Shown: piece by piece, positions 12,201 through 24,681 of the stretch
How positions within the stretch are numbered: position 1 is the first letter of the stretch
How the letters are laid out: each line of letters opens with the position of its first letter
Source of the DNA: Myxocyprinus asiaticus
Lineage: Eukaryota > Chordata > Actinopteri > Cypriniformes > Catostomidae
Direction: 5' to 3'
Length of the DNA stretch: 64,000 nt
NCBI RefSeq assembly: GCF_019703515.2
Contig: NC_059347.1
Location: forward strand, 20,234,001 to 20,298,000
Program-made: the position numbers and the translations under genes
The notes under the pieces: generated by a model
The model's input: the letters and a program-made list of their open reading frames with translations, nothing else
What the model was told of the DNA's origin: nothing
Database searches by the model: none

Positions 12201-13830
12201 AAGTGACACCAATTTCCTCACATTGGTCTATCTGGTTTTCATTCTTCCATACCAAGTGACATACCTGTAGTAGACATTTTTGTCTTTCATCCAAGCAGTA
12301 CACTGTCAACGAAAACTCAAACACATTCAGTTTGCTGACAATACACTATTCTATGATTTTTGCCTCTTGGCTATAATGGGGTGAAGGATCAGGCTGTTGT
12401 CATGTTGTGTTGACATATGAGGGCATGCTGTTGGCAGTTAGAGCTAAAATGGGCCATAGACTCTTAAAACAGTGGAAGCTTATAAATCCTGACTCAGACA
12501 CCTTTAAAATTGCTGCTTTAAATTTGCTTATTCATTCTGTATATCAAGGCATCCATCCAATCTTCTGTTCAAATCATAAGTACATTTATTACATGGCTCT
12601 CTGGAATACTTAACTTTGATTGGTCTATCACCAAATTCTGTGATCAAATATTTTTGTGTAATGACCGCTAATCTGTATAATTAAATATTGTTGCAGCAAA
12701 CCAATTTCCTTCATACAGTAGCTTTGCTAGTTTAATGTCTCTTGTATCACTTCACACTCTTTCTTGTCTTATAATAACATAATTTAATTTTAAATTGATA
12801 TGAAGTCCATATAATGTCCATTCACTTATTTATTTGGGAAACAGTCATGTAATAAGCAATCCTTGACAGGGTTATTTAGACACCAATATGAAGTGGAGGG
12901 ATCTTTACTCTACTTCTATATACAGACACTTTGGATGGACGAAGACCCACACTGTAAGTAGTAACCTGCCAGTGTTACCTTAAGGAACTACTGTATTTCT
13001 TCCTAATCTAACCCTTAAAATTGTATTTTAGGTGTAATGTATTCAGGTTGATGTATAATAATATTGTTACTTGATACATTTTGACTTTATAGAGATTTTT
13101 TATTTTTTATTTTTAAGTGCAGTATACGATGAGTGGGATTGCCTTATTAAAAACACAGAATAAGGAGTTGCTCTAAATGTTTACTTTTTGTTAAGCTCTT
13201 GATTTGGTCTTCTTTAAAGATCATAAAAAATAAATAAAATAAAAAATAAAGAAATTGGTATGTGTAATCGCAGTAAATTTGTGTTATCATTGTAAAGTTT
13301 TATGGTAAGTTTTTATCATTGGAGCCAACATGTCAGGTTATAGAGATGAGTATATTGTTTTAAAAGCAGAAAATATTTTAAGAAAAATCTTTCATCACAA
13401 CATTAGATCTGGATAAGAAGTCTTGTTTCATTAATTTATATCAATGAACTTATAATAATGAAAGGGGATTGTACTACCACTCCAGATCACTGCTTTTAGC
13501 CTAGGGTCTAAACCTCACACCCGTGGGTTACCATCCCAGATCTTTAGAGAAACCCACAATAAAACAACAACCATCTCTGATTTCCACATCTCCATTATGA
13601 TGCCATAATTAGATTCTTGAAAGGGCACAGAGATTTTAAACACAAACCCATGCAAAAGCCATCGGTCATTAGAATTAAATATAATGATATATAATGATGA
13701 AAGCTACATTTCTGTATCAGAGAATGTACATTTTCACAGACAAGAACATTTTCTTCACCCTAAGGAGGAGATTCATACTGCATTTAGTTGACAAGTTGCT
13801 GAAATATGCAGGTTTGTCCTATCTGACACA
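9293..13830. other. Non-coding stretch, no gene recognised
   Basis: No exon or transposon with definable ends was found. Around 10330-10560 a degenerate motif of the form 'cctcctgg..ggagactcag' recurs about four times, a possible worn tandem repeat. Open frames at 10225-10672, 10924-11160 and 11984-12202 have no recognisable domain. Confidence 0.4.
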
Positions 13831-13838
13831 TCTCTAAT

Positions 13839-14907
13839 CAAGGACTAAAAATGGTTCAAGGAACAAAAATGAAAACCAAAACCGAAATAATTTTTTTGCA
13901 CAATATAACTGAAAACAGGAACAAAATCCCTTTCTATTGTTCCGGAGTGAAAACTGAAACCCTTATTTTTAAATGCTGTTGTAAATTTAGGGTTCGTTAA
14001 ACTTAACGTGGCTTACACTCAGGAACAAAAGAACATTGGAGAGGGAGATTTTTTCCATAACTGTTTCTTTAGGTCTCTACTGCACACTAACTTTTCAATA
14101 TAGCTCTGTGTTGAGTTTTTGTTGTTTTTCTCATCACACATCTCAGCAAATGATAACACAGAAAACGAACAATGAAGGAAATGCAGTTCTAAAAGAAGAA
14201 CACAGATTCCACATTTAACAAACAAATTGTCTCACATTGTCTCAAATTCACAGACAATATAAACTTCATATTAATTTACATCAATGAACTTATAATAATG
14301 AAATTATATATCTTTATTTATTTATTTTATTTTTTTCACTCTAGTACCTTACACTGTTGACAGCTTAATAACTGGTTAATTTTTTTCTGATAATTTTTCT
14401 CATGAAACCACAGACAAGGGTTTATCACAGTAAATTTTCAGATTACACCACTTCCTGTTGCCTGAAAATATAGAGCTTCTCTCTTTAACATAAGCATGCA
14501 CTTTGACTCTAAAGGACACAGCTAGTTTAAAAACCCATTTTAAAAAACAAAAATAATTCGGCCTGCAAAAGTTGGTTTAGTTGAAACACGCCCACGCAGT
14601 GTGTGTGCATGCAGGAGAGAGAGATTTTTAGGCCATTAATTGATTTTAAGTGGAAAATAAATCTATGAAATACTAATATTAAGAATAGATTTATTGAAAA
14701 GGCATTACTTTATATATGCTACTGTATACTATGATTGTTATGATTATTATCCTGAAATTTCCACCACATGGTAAAAAATGTAATCACTTATTAACCGTTC
14801 TTTTATTTAGTTCTAACCGATTACCATTTGAGGTGGCTGCGGAACGCAAAAATACTGTTTCTTCTCAGAACGAAACGAAATTAAAAACATATCGATTTTA
14901 GTCCTTG
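13839..14907. mobile_element. hAT-like element, family X copy A
   Basis: Begins CAAGGACTAAAAATGGTTC and ends GATTTTAGTCCTTG (inverted). Flanks are TCTCTAAT (13831-13838) and TGGCTAAT (14908-14915), 6/8 identical, a diverged 8-bp duplication. The same ends and the subterminal motif 'attgttccggagtgaaa' recur in the copy at 53198-54860. No transposase is left. Confidence 0.72.
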
Positions 14908-14915
14908 TGGCTAAT

Positions 14916-15699
14916 GCTTTTACTGTAAACATCATTTGACTTTTTTCTTACAGAATTTGCAAGAATGTGATTATCTGCTTCTTATAATCCTATTAAATGT
15001 TCAGCAAAATACATTTTCAATAAAGATTCTGTTGTCTTGATTTGTATTGCTAAATTAAGGTGAATGCATTCTCAGTGAGAGTTGGTGAAGAAACCCACTG
15101 TGAGTGAAAAATGGATTTGATTATGCTTGAATGGTTTTATGGGAAAGAGAATGAGTTCTGAACCTTGCCTTTGTATTCCACATGGCTGAAATTAAACCAA
15201 GCACAGAAGTGAAACATACAGTATGACCAAATCAAGAGCTGAATTTTGATTGGTAGGCAGTGTATTGTAAGGAGGATGCACACTGAATTACATGACATGA
15301 TCACTGATTAGGATTACACGCGCACATCAATTGTCTTCTTCAGTCATGTTAATGTTGCCGAGCACTTCAGGTGTTCCAGGAGATGGCGATATAAGCTTTG
15401 AAGGAATGGAGGCTGTAGGGATGACTTAGTGGCTCTACCTAAGAGGAGCAGAGGTGACAGCGCGTATTAAATATTTCCCTGTAAATCCAGCTGCTGCAGG
15501 TCTGCACCTCTTCTGTCGTGCAGTAGATGCTATTTTCTTTGCGTGCATTACGTAATGTTTACGTAGAGTGTCAGGCTTTGGGGTCATTGGACGACGCAGA
15601 GAGAATCTGGACATGTGAACTTCTTGATCGTATGATGAAGACAACATACTATCATTCTGAAATAACCAAAATCATCATGTCATGGATGTAAAGTTGAAT
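14916..15699. other. Non-coding flank upstream of the Slack-A region
   Basis: No gene recognised. From about 15350 onward the sequence becomes richer in GC and CpG than its surroundings, which fits an approach to a promoter. Confidence 0.35.
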
Positions 15700-15951
15700 G
15701 GCATGCGACAAAAGAAACAGATGGCGCTGAAGGTCTTGGTGGGCTTCTGTAGGAGGAGGAGGTTTTAGTCAGGGTCGTTATCCACCCCTTTAACGCAACT
15801 GCCCATGGAGGACGGAGCTATCAGGAGGACATTATCATCGGAAGTCCTTCGCGGACACTTCGCAGTGGCTTTTGTTCAAAATGCGCGGCGCTTGGATCGC
15901 CAGCAACACCGTTATTTACAATGATGGGACCGCGCGCCCAGTCTCAAGCAG
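15700..15951 (+). promoter_or_regulatory. kcnt1: Candidate promoter and first leader exon (U1) of the kcnt1 A transcript
   Basis: A CpG-richer stretch ending in a good splice donor, AGCAG|GTGAGG, after base 15951. No TATA box is obvious. An ATG at 15881 opens 23 codons (MRGAWIASNTVIYNDG...) and ends in phase 2 (AG), which would join in frame to the exon at 18282. An earlier ATG at 15805 in strong context (gcccATGg) gives a 39-residue upstream frame ending at 15924. Whether this exon is coding or leader cannot be settled from sequence. The assignment rests on donor quality, CpG content and position. Confidence 0.5.
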
Positions 15952-17219
15952 GTGAGGACATCGTTTCATGCTTGAATGAATCGTGTTTTGTGGCGTTGTA
16001 TTTGTACTTTTTCTATGTATTATAGGCTATTGTGAAGATTGCTTTGCTTTTGGGCACAAGTATTCTAGATTTGCTAGTAAAAGTAGTAATATGGCATGGC
16101 ATGCATAAACAGCTACACAAATGATAAGAATTCCTGCGTATTTGCCTGAAACCCTTATTTTAAAGAGAAAGGAAATAGATCTTTGTAAAAAGTGAAAACG
16201 TGCGGTTGTTACCATAGGGAGCTGCCTGATTTGGCCCTTAAAATTGACTTTGGTTGGAGTAACCTAATGTATTCAGCTTGATTCTGAGATTATGGTATTT
16301 TTATTTTAAGTTAATGTAGCCAGTTAATTTAAAATTAACTACATGAAACATAATTTTAAGTTACATGACAAAACAAGTGCAAACAGATACAAGTTTAAAG
16401 GGGATTTTTGTGTCAATGCCATTTTTTTTATGTTTCCCTGTTAAACTGTAAAAAGTAGCAACCTGTAATTGTTACCATAAGAATCTATTTCTATCTGATC
16501 TAACCCTTAAAATTGGGTTTTCTGGTTGATTCAGTGAAGTTTAATGATTTGGACTTGAATAAAACCAGCTACCATAGCATCAAGTTACCACATGATTCAC
16601 ATTTTTAGGTTAACATTTAATTTGTTTCAGTGTAGGAGTCTTTTTTACATTCTCAACACTGTCCTTTTTATGTCTGAGCACTGTATAACCCTTAAGATCA
16701 TTTTAGTCTGTGAGCTTTGTGTACTGTACTTCATTTTACCCCTTGGCCATCAAAATCACCCTACACCCACTCATCACCGATTTGCACACTAATAAAGCCA
16801 TTACACACTCATGTAGCCCTGAGAGCACTGATAAAAGCAATGCAGGGACTATTCTAGATTATATAGTTGTCACAGCAATGTGAACAAGAATGCCGTAAAA
16901 GTTGAACATCAATCTGTAGACTGTCATCCTGTGAGCTATAATTATACTGTAGCTATAGGCTAATCATTATGACTAATGCAATATCTGTGAAAGATGTCTT
17001 GTTAATGGATAACTATTATAGAGACTTTTGAATATGTTGAAAAGACCAGGTTGTATGAATAAATCCAAAGTCATTTGTTCTCACTTTATCCCTGAATTAT
17101 AATAGCATGGATTAATTGTTAAAATGGTTAGCTCACAATATTGGTCTTTTCCATGCATGCGACTGTAACATTTAGCACTAATGTTCATAGTTTCTTCTCA
17201 TTTCTCTCCTTACTGACAG
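15952..17219. other. Putative intron between leader exons U1 and U2
   Basis: AT-rich, non-coding. Two stretches, near 16205-16330 and 16450-16560, share the phrase 'acccttaaaattg' and neighbouring words with each other and with 12980-13060. This suggests a dispersed repeat that I cannot name. Confidence 0.35.
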
Positions 17220-17265
17220 AGCTAAGCATGACTCCGCCACAACGATCATCCGCTGCTGCTGACAG
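17220..17265 (+). other. kcnt1: Candidate 46-nt leader exon U2 of kcnt1 A
   Basis: Bounded by an acceptor with a pyrimidine tract (ctcctTACTGACAG|AGC) and a donor GACAG|GTAAAC. It contains an ATG at 17228 followed by 12 codons (MTPPQRSSAAAD) and ends in phase 2, so it joins in frame to 18282. From there the frame stays open into the channel start at 18355. Inclusion between U1 and exon A would break the U1 frame, because 46 is not a multiple of three, and end it at a TGA in this exon. It could be leader only. Confidence 0.45.
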
Positions 17266-17371
17266 GTAAACCAAATAAATCTGTTTGGCTTAAACACTGC
17301 ATTTGGACTGGGAGTGTATATGCATTATAATAGGGTGAGCATTTTATTTTGCCATTCATAATTTGGCATTT

Positions 17372-17740
17372 TGACCTAATATTGACCTTCAGACATGCCA
17401 GACATTGTCATACACAAAGACAATGTTAAGCTTCATTTAACGAACCAAATAGCTTTCAGCATTGTTTGATATAATGGCAAGTGATTTTCTAGTACCAAAT
17501 TAGCAATTTAGCATGATTACTCAAGGATAAGGTGTTGGAGTGATGGCTGCTGGAAATGGGGCCTGTCTAGATTTGATCAAAAATGACTTTTTTCAAATAG
17601 TGATGGTGCTGTTATTTACATCAGTAATGTCCTGACTATACTTTGTGATCAGTTTAATGCCACTTTGGTGAATTAAAGTACCAATTTCCTTATGAAACAG
17701 CAAAATCTGTACAATATTCCAAACTTTTAGCTGCCAGTGG
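17372..17740. repeat. Tc1 terminal/UTR fragment, copy 1
   Basis: Nearly the same sequence as 37212-37600, the 5' non-coding part plus terminus of the Tc1 copy there. Shared phrases include 'caaagacaatgttaagcttc' and 'gtgttggagtgatggctgct'. It ends at 'agctgccagtgg', the terminal inverted repeat region. The transposase body is absent here. Confidence 0.75.
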
Positions 17741-18281
17741 ATATATTATCAGCAAAACAATTTAAATGGAAAGTGGAATTGACTGTTTTTTTTTTTTTGT
17801 TTTTTTTTGGTACGTTCACCTGGTTTAATTCTGGTTTAATGACAGAATGCACTCAAGCCGGCATGGACTTCATACGTTTGTGCATAAGAAAATCTGACCT
17901 TTAGTACAAAGGAGTTAATGGCCAATGTCATACATTTTCATTGATTGACATTTGATTAGTGACCCAGAAATAAGGCAGAATAAAAAATAAAAAAAAATAA
18001 ATAAAAAAAACATGTTCCTCTTAAGTATTTATTTATTTCCAAGTTTAAATGAATACATTAATAACAACTTTTGGAGGGGAACAGTAATCACAGTCCTTTG
18101 CTTTTAAACATTGTACATCAGATTGACACACATAGACATTTAGCAATGTAAACTATGTTCTACTCTATACAGTTACAAATGCCTAACACTAATAATGAAT
18201 AATGAAAATGTTTTTTACATTCGTAATGTATTTTATTGCATTTAATGTTATTTACTTCAAGATTTACCTCTGTTTTTTCAG

Positions 18282-18354
18282 GTTGTGCACAGAGACTGTT
18301 CAGAAGAATAACAGCAGTAATACTGGCATTATTCTGGACATTTCCACTCTCAAA
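18282..18354 (+). other. kcnt1: Upstream part of kcnt1 exon A
   Basis: The strong pyrimidine tract 'ctctgttttttcag' ends at 18281, so the exon should start here rather than at the ATG. The 24 codons before the ATG ([19 protein letters not shown]...) have no stop and lie in the channel frame. They are therefore either 5' UTR or part of a longer N-terminus if U1 or U2 supplies the start. Confidence 0.55.
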
Positions 18355-18449
18355 ATGGCTGATTTGGACTCTGTGGTTCCTCCTCTACCTCCACGATACC
18401 GCTTTAGAGATCTGCTGCTTGGGGATCAATCATTTCAGAATGATGACAG
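18355..18449 (+). CDS. kcnt1: kcnt1 alternative first coding exon A (Slack-A / Slick-like N-terminus)
   Basis: Encodes [20 protein letters not shown] and eleven more residues ending NDD plus a split Arg codon. This is the N-terminus known for Slick (KCNT2) and for the Slack-A form of KCNT1, a sodium-activated potassium channel that shapes firing rate and adaptation in neurons. The start has A at -3 and G at +4. The donor is GACAG|GTAGCG and the phase is 2, matching the acceptor of the exon at 58286, where AG+G completes Arg followed by VQVEF. The N-terminus alone would not separate kcnt1 from kcnt2; the exon at 41162 makes kcnt1 more likely. The intron to the shared exon would be about 39.8 kb. 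Confidence 0.85.
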
Positions 18450-20007
18450 GTAGCGTCATACTGCTTTTTCTCAGTGGGCCACACTCAGGATGAGTCAGTC
18501 TTACCTTATGCATACTTTAAGCATTCATAAAGCATTCATAAGGCTTACATATCCACTGGCACTGTGGTTTAGGGGCTTCACAGGACCTTTATGGCATTGC
18601 TTTTTAAGGACATTGCACAAGACATATTACTGGCATTTACTATTATATTGAAGAAAAAAACTTAAAATTTAAAACCTAAATTAATACAGCAGAGGCCATA
18701 CTATATTGTGAAGTCACAGCAACCCCTTCTGCTGTGACTATATTCATAATATTGCACACCCACGAGTGTGTTATCACTTTTATAAAAACTTACCAAATAA
18801 TAAAAATCTTAAAGACACAAATCATTGATTAAAATTGTATTTTTTTAAAGTAAAATCTGTTCTGCTAGAAAAAGTCCCTGACAGTAAACAGTAAACAGAA
18901 TGTTAAATGCAACAAGAATAACAGTCAGCTATAAGTGCTACGCAGTGATACAAATAATAGCATGGTGAAGAGGTCAACTTATGATAACAATTGACATTTT
19001 GCTTTCTTTTTTTTTTTTTTTTTTACCATTGTACCATAAGAGGGTACACTTCAGGGGTTATAATATCAGATGTATAATCCAACTCCACAAACTGTTTATA
19101 TAGACTGCATGGTGTATTGGTTTTGTGTTTGCTTTATGGACTAAAATTTTACATTTTGGATGTAGGCATTGTGCTTGTGGCAGCTTAATATCAGAGTGTT
19201 GGGTTATGAGGGAGCTGTCCACAGCTCTGGTGCTGAAGTCAGAAAGAGGTCGAGAAGCTGGGCTGAACAGAACACATTTGAATGTTTCTTTTGCATCCTG
19301 CTCAATGACTCAATCCTCTGTGGTAGATTCAAGGCCGTAGCTTGCAGTCAAGATTCCCTGGATATTAGAGAGCCATTGAAACATACGTAAATAGCTGTGG
19401 GCTGTTGTCTGAGAAATATAGAAACACAGAGGTGGAATTCAGGTGAACCTTTATGTTTATTTGCATTTACTTCAAGGATTTCTGACATTTAAAAACTTTA
19501 ACAGCCTTGCACTTTGAGTGGGATTTCAGTTTCTTTCAATGCTTGTTAGAAGATCATTGCTGTATTATAAACATTTAGCTAACTTTAACGTAGACGTCAT
19601 AAATACTTGCGGTACTTTTCTTGGGAGTTTTCCTTGTGGTCACATTAACGGCTCTCTCTATGGTGAGGGAAATTTCTGCTCTATTTGTGGCTTGAAAGCC
19701 ACAAATCATTGATCTGTTTATTTGAAATCCATCTGCTCTTGTTCTCATATTGCTCTGTTTTTATCGCATGACAAACACTCTTTCTTGCACAATGTGGAGG
19801 GAGTAAGTGGCTCATACTGTTTGTCTCAGGGGGGACAGCTCACCTCCAAACTTTTAACTTTCTGGAGTTTGTCTTTTTCAGGCGACGCCAGGCCAACTTA
19901 ATGAGGACACTACATTATTTATACAGTACATACTAAATCATAGCTGACTAGAGCTCTCTTTTAAAATTAAATCACACTGAAAGCAGTACCCTTCTGTTCA
20001 TGTGGCT
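18450..20007. other. kcnt1 intron, no element with clear ends
   Basis: AT-rich intron sequence with a T-rich tract near 19008-19024. Open frames at 19125-19390 and 19518-19712 carry no recognisable domain. Confidence 0.4.
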
Positions 20008-20105
20008 CGAATGGTAGAGCATGTTGCTTGCAACACCAAGGTTGTGGATTTGATTCCCAGGAAACATGGACAGATAAAATCTATAACTTGAATGGACTTT
20101 AATGT
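20008..20105 (+). repeat. tRNA-derived SINE copy
   Basis: The A-box-like 'ggctcgaatggtagagcat' and B-box-like 'ggatttgattccc' are spaced as in a tRNA, followed by 'cttgaatggactttaatg', the tail shared with 3258-3350. It is a SINE head, not a functional tRNA: the acceptor stem cannot be closed. Confidence 0.6.
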
Positions 20106-20654
20106 TGTGTGCCAGATGAGGTGAGAATACTCAAGGTATTCTCAATTCTTAACCTAAATAATTTTAGTGATTCATATATCATGGTCAAATGGATACAAAA
20201 TGGAACCAGCCACACCACCAGCATGTCTCACCAACAGTTTTATTTTCTTATGCCAATTATGTCATGAACATAAGCACCATGAACACAAAATGCTTTTATT
20301 TGCTCTAAAAACAGAAGATGAAAAGCATACCCCGTTTTTGCGCCACTGAAAGAATGCATGAACCTCGAAACATTTTTTTCAAAGTGGCAAAGGGTCAGTT
20401 GTGGCACTGATTTTTTTTTTTTTTTTAAACAAAGCAAAACAAAACAAAACAAAACAAAACAAAAAAACATTAAAAATGGAATTCACACAAAAAATAATTA
20501 CTTAAATACACCTTTTCAATAATGAGCATGTTTTCAATGACTGAGTTCAAAGTCATTGTGATGTTTTCTTCTGAGGCTTAAAGTAAAAAATACTGTGTGG
20601 TGCAAAGTCTTATTAAAAGCTTTATACTGTATACACACCGATCAGCCACAACAA

Positions 20655-20860
20655 TTTTTTTTTATCCCCTTTTCTTCCCAATTTGGAATGCTCAATTCCC
20701 AATGCGCTCTAAGTCCTCGTGGTAGCGTAGTGACTCGCCTCAATCCGGGTGGCGGAGGACGAATCTCAGTTGCCGCCACGTCTGAGACCGTCAATCTGAG
20801 CATCTTATTACTTGGCTTGTTGAGCGCGTTACCACGGAGACATTTTGTGGAGGCTTCACT
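20655..20860 (-). repeat. 5'-truncated tRNA-SINE, antisense
   Basis: Reverse complement of the 3' part of the complete SINE at 25326-25768. Shared words include 'ggaatgctcaattcccaatg' (sense: cattgggaattgagcattcc), 'cctcgtggtagcgtagtgac' and 'gagaccgtcaatc'. The tRNA-like head is missing. Confidence 0.8.
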
Positions 20861-22918
20861 CTATTTTTTTGTTTAAAGATTTCCAATTTTTATTACCTCA
20901 GACAACCTTATTTGTTAATGACTACAAACTACTTTTAAATTGACACTGTCCTGTTACAGTAATGCAGCGTTTATTCAATGGAGGCAAGGCCTTGAAAATC
21001 AGAGATGGGATGCTACCAAAATGAGATGTCCATCATTACTCCATCAGACACATTTGTAGCCTACCAACTAGGGGTGTGCAGCAGAGCCATTATCTGTATT
21101 TGTATCTGTATCTGTTCATTTGGCAAAATTATCTCTGTATTAGGATAGAACCAGGTGTGGGCGGGGCTTAAACCAGAAGTGTGTCAAAACTAAATTAAAT
21201 GCCCATTTTTAAGTATTACTCTTTCATTTATATTTTCTATTAATAAAATATGCCTTGTATATGCCTTTTCATAATAATAGCCTAATAATAATAATAATAA
21301 TTATTATTATTATTATCATTATACAAATATTATTACAAAAATATTATTTTATTATATTTTTCTTACCAGATGAAGCTGAATTTGTAGGCTACATTAACTG
21401 TGGAATATATTGTGGTTTCTCCTGGTATTTCTGATATTAATATCTGCATGAAAAAAATTTTTTTGTTTGTCTGTTCATGTATACAACTTTATTCTGGAGT
21501 CAAGAAGTGTCAAGCAAAATGTGAAATGTCAAGCACACATTTTGCAGTGAATAATAAATACAAATTCAAACATTAAAAGAAATGAAAATAAAATCAATAT
21601 AGCCTACAAACAGGTGAAAGTCCAGTCATTAGGAATGTTTTATGATAGGAAACCATTATTTCGATAATAATAATAATAATAATAATAATGTTAAATGTAT
21701 ATAGTGCCTTACCAGAGGTAGCACAGTTTAAAGAAGAAGAAAAAAAAATAGGAGCTTGTTTCAGTTTCTAGGAGGAATATTCCAAATAGATAAACACTTT
21801 ATGGAATATTGAAACCTTTATGGTGCATTTTAACTTTTTTTTTTTCGGAATAAAGTCTACACCAGATAATTTTCTTAATCGTTGATATGGACGTACTGTA
21901 AATGTCATCAACTTTAAAAGATGGATAGATGGGCTCCGAAGTGAAATCATCACTTCAGTTCAGGAATTTTACATTGCGCTAAGGTTTAGGCTATAAATGA
22001 ATACATGGGAATCACATGTGAATCGTGTGCAGGGGAGGTCTTAGCACTAGGCAAAGGTAGGCAAGGTAAAAATACAAATAATATGCTTTTTATTATCATT
22101 AATGCTAAATAACATGTGCTGAAATTTTAAATATCACTGTTACAACACTGATATGATTTATATCGCTGTTATTTTTAACAGTTTTGATGCAAAAACATGT
22201 GTTTTGGGGATTTGTGTGTAGAGTTTAGAGAAAAGGAGCCATAGTTTTAGAAATGGTGTGTAAACAATTGTCAAAAACTGTAATCTCCTGCCCAAACTCG
22301 AATGATTCCATTGCTGATCCCTTTCCCTTGTGAGTGCCACCGTTCACCCTCAGATTTTGAATGGCCTTGTGCTATTTAATATTTTCAAGAGTAGGCAAAA
22401 TTGCACACAATTAATTAGGCAAAAAAAAAGGAGAAAGCAACTTTTCACTACTGCCATGGTAAGCACATCTCTAATGATTTCAACATCAGTGTGGCTAAAG
22501 CCCTTTTCGGACGGGGTTCGTTTTCCTGACATACAGTATGTCCGTAAAATAGGCTAATTATTACTGCAGACATTTGTAATATTTACTGTCAATTCGCATG
22601 CACGGGATAAGCGATGTCTTTAAAAATCACATAGATGGGTGTGTCTATAGTATTTACACACTGCTGTCATGTGTTAGACCTATTTAGAAAATGTATAATG
22701 TGCTTATTAATTATGCAGGACATATTATACATGATTATTACTACTGTGTCTGTGGTTATAAGAAAAAATTGATGGGACTATCTGGCTAAATACAGCATAA
22801 CTAGTGACATTACAAATATGGACAATCCCTTCACATTATGTAATTTTATGTTCCGAAACGCAGGGCTCAACATAATTTCCCTATCTCACTGTGCTCAAAT
22901 TATAATCAAAAACTGCTC
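20861..22918. other. kcnt1 intron with simple repeats and worn transposon ends
   Basis: Near 21069 a terminus 'aggggtgtgcagcagagcc' resembles hAT-type MITE ends in fish, but no partner end was found. (AAT)n passes into (ATT)n at 21284-21315, a perfect hairpin. Another (AAT)n lies at 21666-21689. No exon signals seen. Confidence 0.4.
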
Positions 22919-23333
22919 GTTCCCTATCTGTCACTCACTCGAATTTGTGTCGATGTAGTGACACTAAGGGTCACTCTTGGGAGCCCCAAACACCTCTGCT
23001 TTTTTGAAAAAAGGCCAATGAGAATTTGCGAGTGGAATTTGCATACCACTCCCCCGGACATACGGGTATAAAAGGAGCTGGTATGCAACCACTCATTCAG
23101 ATTTTCACTTCGGAGCCGAGCGGTTGTATTCATTGAAGCTGAATTCATCCGCGAAGTTCATTCACCTCATCTGCTGGATTCTATGGCGCATTTCAGCGGC
23201 TTCTCCCCCTCTGCACCCATGGAGTGCAGAGAACAACCCTGGGCGCTTCGGCAGAAACAACTAAAAGAGTATATTCTAAAAAGAGTATATTTTCTTTCTA
23301 AAAGAGCGGCACACACGGAACGTCTTTTTAAAG

Positions 23334-23789
23334 ATGCCTTTCCATTTGTGTGTTATTCCTGGTTGTGGTCGATATCTCTCCGCTTCTGACAGCCACGATC
23401 GCTGTCTTACGTGTCTGGGTACTGCTCACGTGGAGACATCGTTCGTGGATGAGTCATGTCCTCATTGCGAGAACATGACCATGGCAACGTTGCGGTCGTG
23501 GCTTGCTTTCATAAGAAAGCGCGAGTTTGACTTCTTATTCAGAGCTCCAGAAGACGATGAGTTATCAAGCGCAGCATCGGAGAGCGGCTCATCCAGTCTG
23601 ATGCAGAGGCTTCGGCTGGGCTTCCTCCTTCAGGAACGGTCGCCCAGTCTCACGCCTACGCCGGAAATGACGGACATACTTTCCCGGGTGGTCGCGAGTG
23701 TCTGGCTAGAGTGGAACCCTCCAATCGGTTCCTGGGCACGGTGCGCCACCACGCCCTGCCCCCGTTCTTTTCTTCCCGGAAGTGCATGA
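23334..23789 (+). pseudogene. DIRS gag N-terminal remnant
   Basis: A 151-codon frame with a Cys/His cluster: 'LCVIPGCGRYLSASDSHDRC', then 'CLGTAHVETSF', then 'CPHCENM'. Spacing suggests a zinc-binding module. It is followed by an acidic, Ser-rich stretch. The N-terminus corresponds to the gag remnants in the copies at 5112-8490 and 58438-60677. It is cut by an internal deletion and a frame change into the RT end near 23870, so no full Gag is made. Confidence 0.65.
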
Positions 23790-23864
23790 GGAGCTGACAA
23801 GATCGTGGGAGGCACCTTTTACTGCCTGGTCCTGGTCTTTCAGCTGTCCCGCTCTCACTAGACT

Positions 23865-24681
23865 TTTTCAGAGGCTCCTGGGGCATATGGCATCCTCAGC
23901 GGTGGCCACACCACTCGGGTTGATGCATATGAGACTGCTTCAGCACTGGCTTCAGACTCAAGTCCTGAGATGGGCATGGTGCGGTGGGACTCATCGTGCT
24001 GATCTGTCGCCACCTATTCAGCCCTTGGACCGACCTTGCATTTCTACGGGCAGGGGTTCCCCTAGAGCAGGTCTCCAGGCATGTCGTGGTTACAACAGAT
24101 GCCTCCAAGACAGGCTGGGGTGCCGTATGCAACGGGCACACAGCCGCCGGCTCCTGGACTGGCCCGCGGCTGCATTGGCACATCAACTGACTAGAGTTGT
24201 TGGCAGTACTGCTCGCCCTGCGGAGGTTACGGCCGTTGATCCAGGGCAAGCACATGTTGGTCCGGACGGACAACACAGCATCGGTAGTGTACATCAACCG
24301 CCAAGGCAGTTTACGCTCCCATTACATGTCACAACTCACCCACCATCTCCTCCTCTGGAGTCAGCAGCACCTCAAGTCGCTACAAGCCACTCACATCCCG
24401 GGCGACCTCAACACCGCAGCGGACGTGCTGTCATGTCAGATTACCCTCAGGGGAGAGTGGAGACTCCATTCTCAGGTGGTCCAGCTGATTTGGAGTCGAT
24501 TCGGTCGAGCACAGGTAGACCTGTCTGCTTCCCAGGAATCCTCCCACTGCCCACTTTGGTACGCCCTGACCGAGGCACCCCTCAGTATAGATGCGCTGGA
24601 ACACAGCTGGCCCCCTGGACTACGCAAATACGTGTTTCCCCCAGTGAGCCTACTTGCACAGACCCTGTGCAAGGTAAGGGA
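23865..24681 (+). pseudogene. DIRS RT-end/RNase H remnant
   Basis: After 'GHMASSAVATPLGLMHMR' (end of RT) come 'VVVTTDASKTGWGAV' (first RNase H Asp), 'LLALRRLRPLIQGKHM', 'VRTDNTASVVYINRQGS' and 'HIPGDLNTAADVLS', the usual RNase H acidic and His positions. A TGA near 24188 and frame changes interrupt the region between the first motif and the rest. The RT palm with its YxDD motif is absent. Confidence 0.8.

Larger units (their letters stand above)
22919..24681 (+). mobile_element. DIRS-type retrotransposon copy 2 (5' part only)
   Basis: Starts at the element's 5' terminus GTTCCCTATCTGTCACTCAC, followed by the inverted repeat with a TATA-like 'gggtataaaaggagctgg' near 23067. Then come a gag N-terminus and a fused RT-end/RNase H region. 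The copy stops abruptly at 'gcaaggtaaggga' (24681), before the recombinase. The recombinase half of the same kind of element lies inverted at 25831-28078 and starts at the matching element position, so the two are probably one split insertion. Confidence 0.88.

Noticed and set aside
18355..18449. Assignment of the gene to kcnt2 (Slick) from exon A alone
   Set aside because: The exon A peptide fits Slick as well as Slack-A. The B exon (MAGAK...SPSE...SDAGQR) and the 'RVSLDDP' loop favour kcnt1. The alternative stays open until a tree is made.
20008..20080. tRNA gene
   Set aside because: Has A- and B-box-like words but no closed acceptor stem, and a SINE tail follows. A degenerate copy with the same tail is at 3258-3350.
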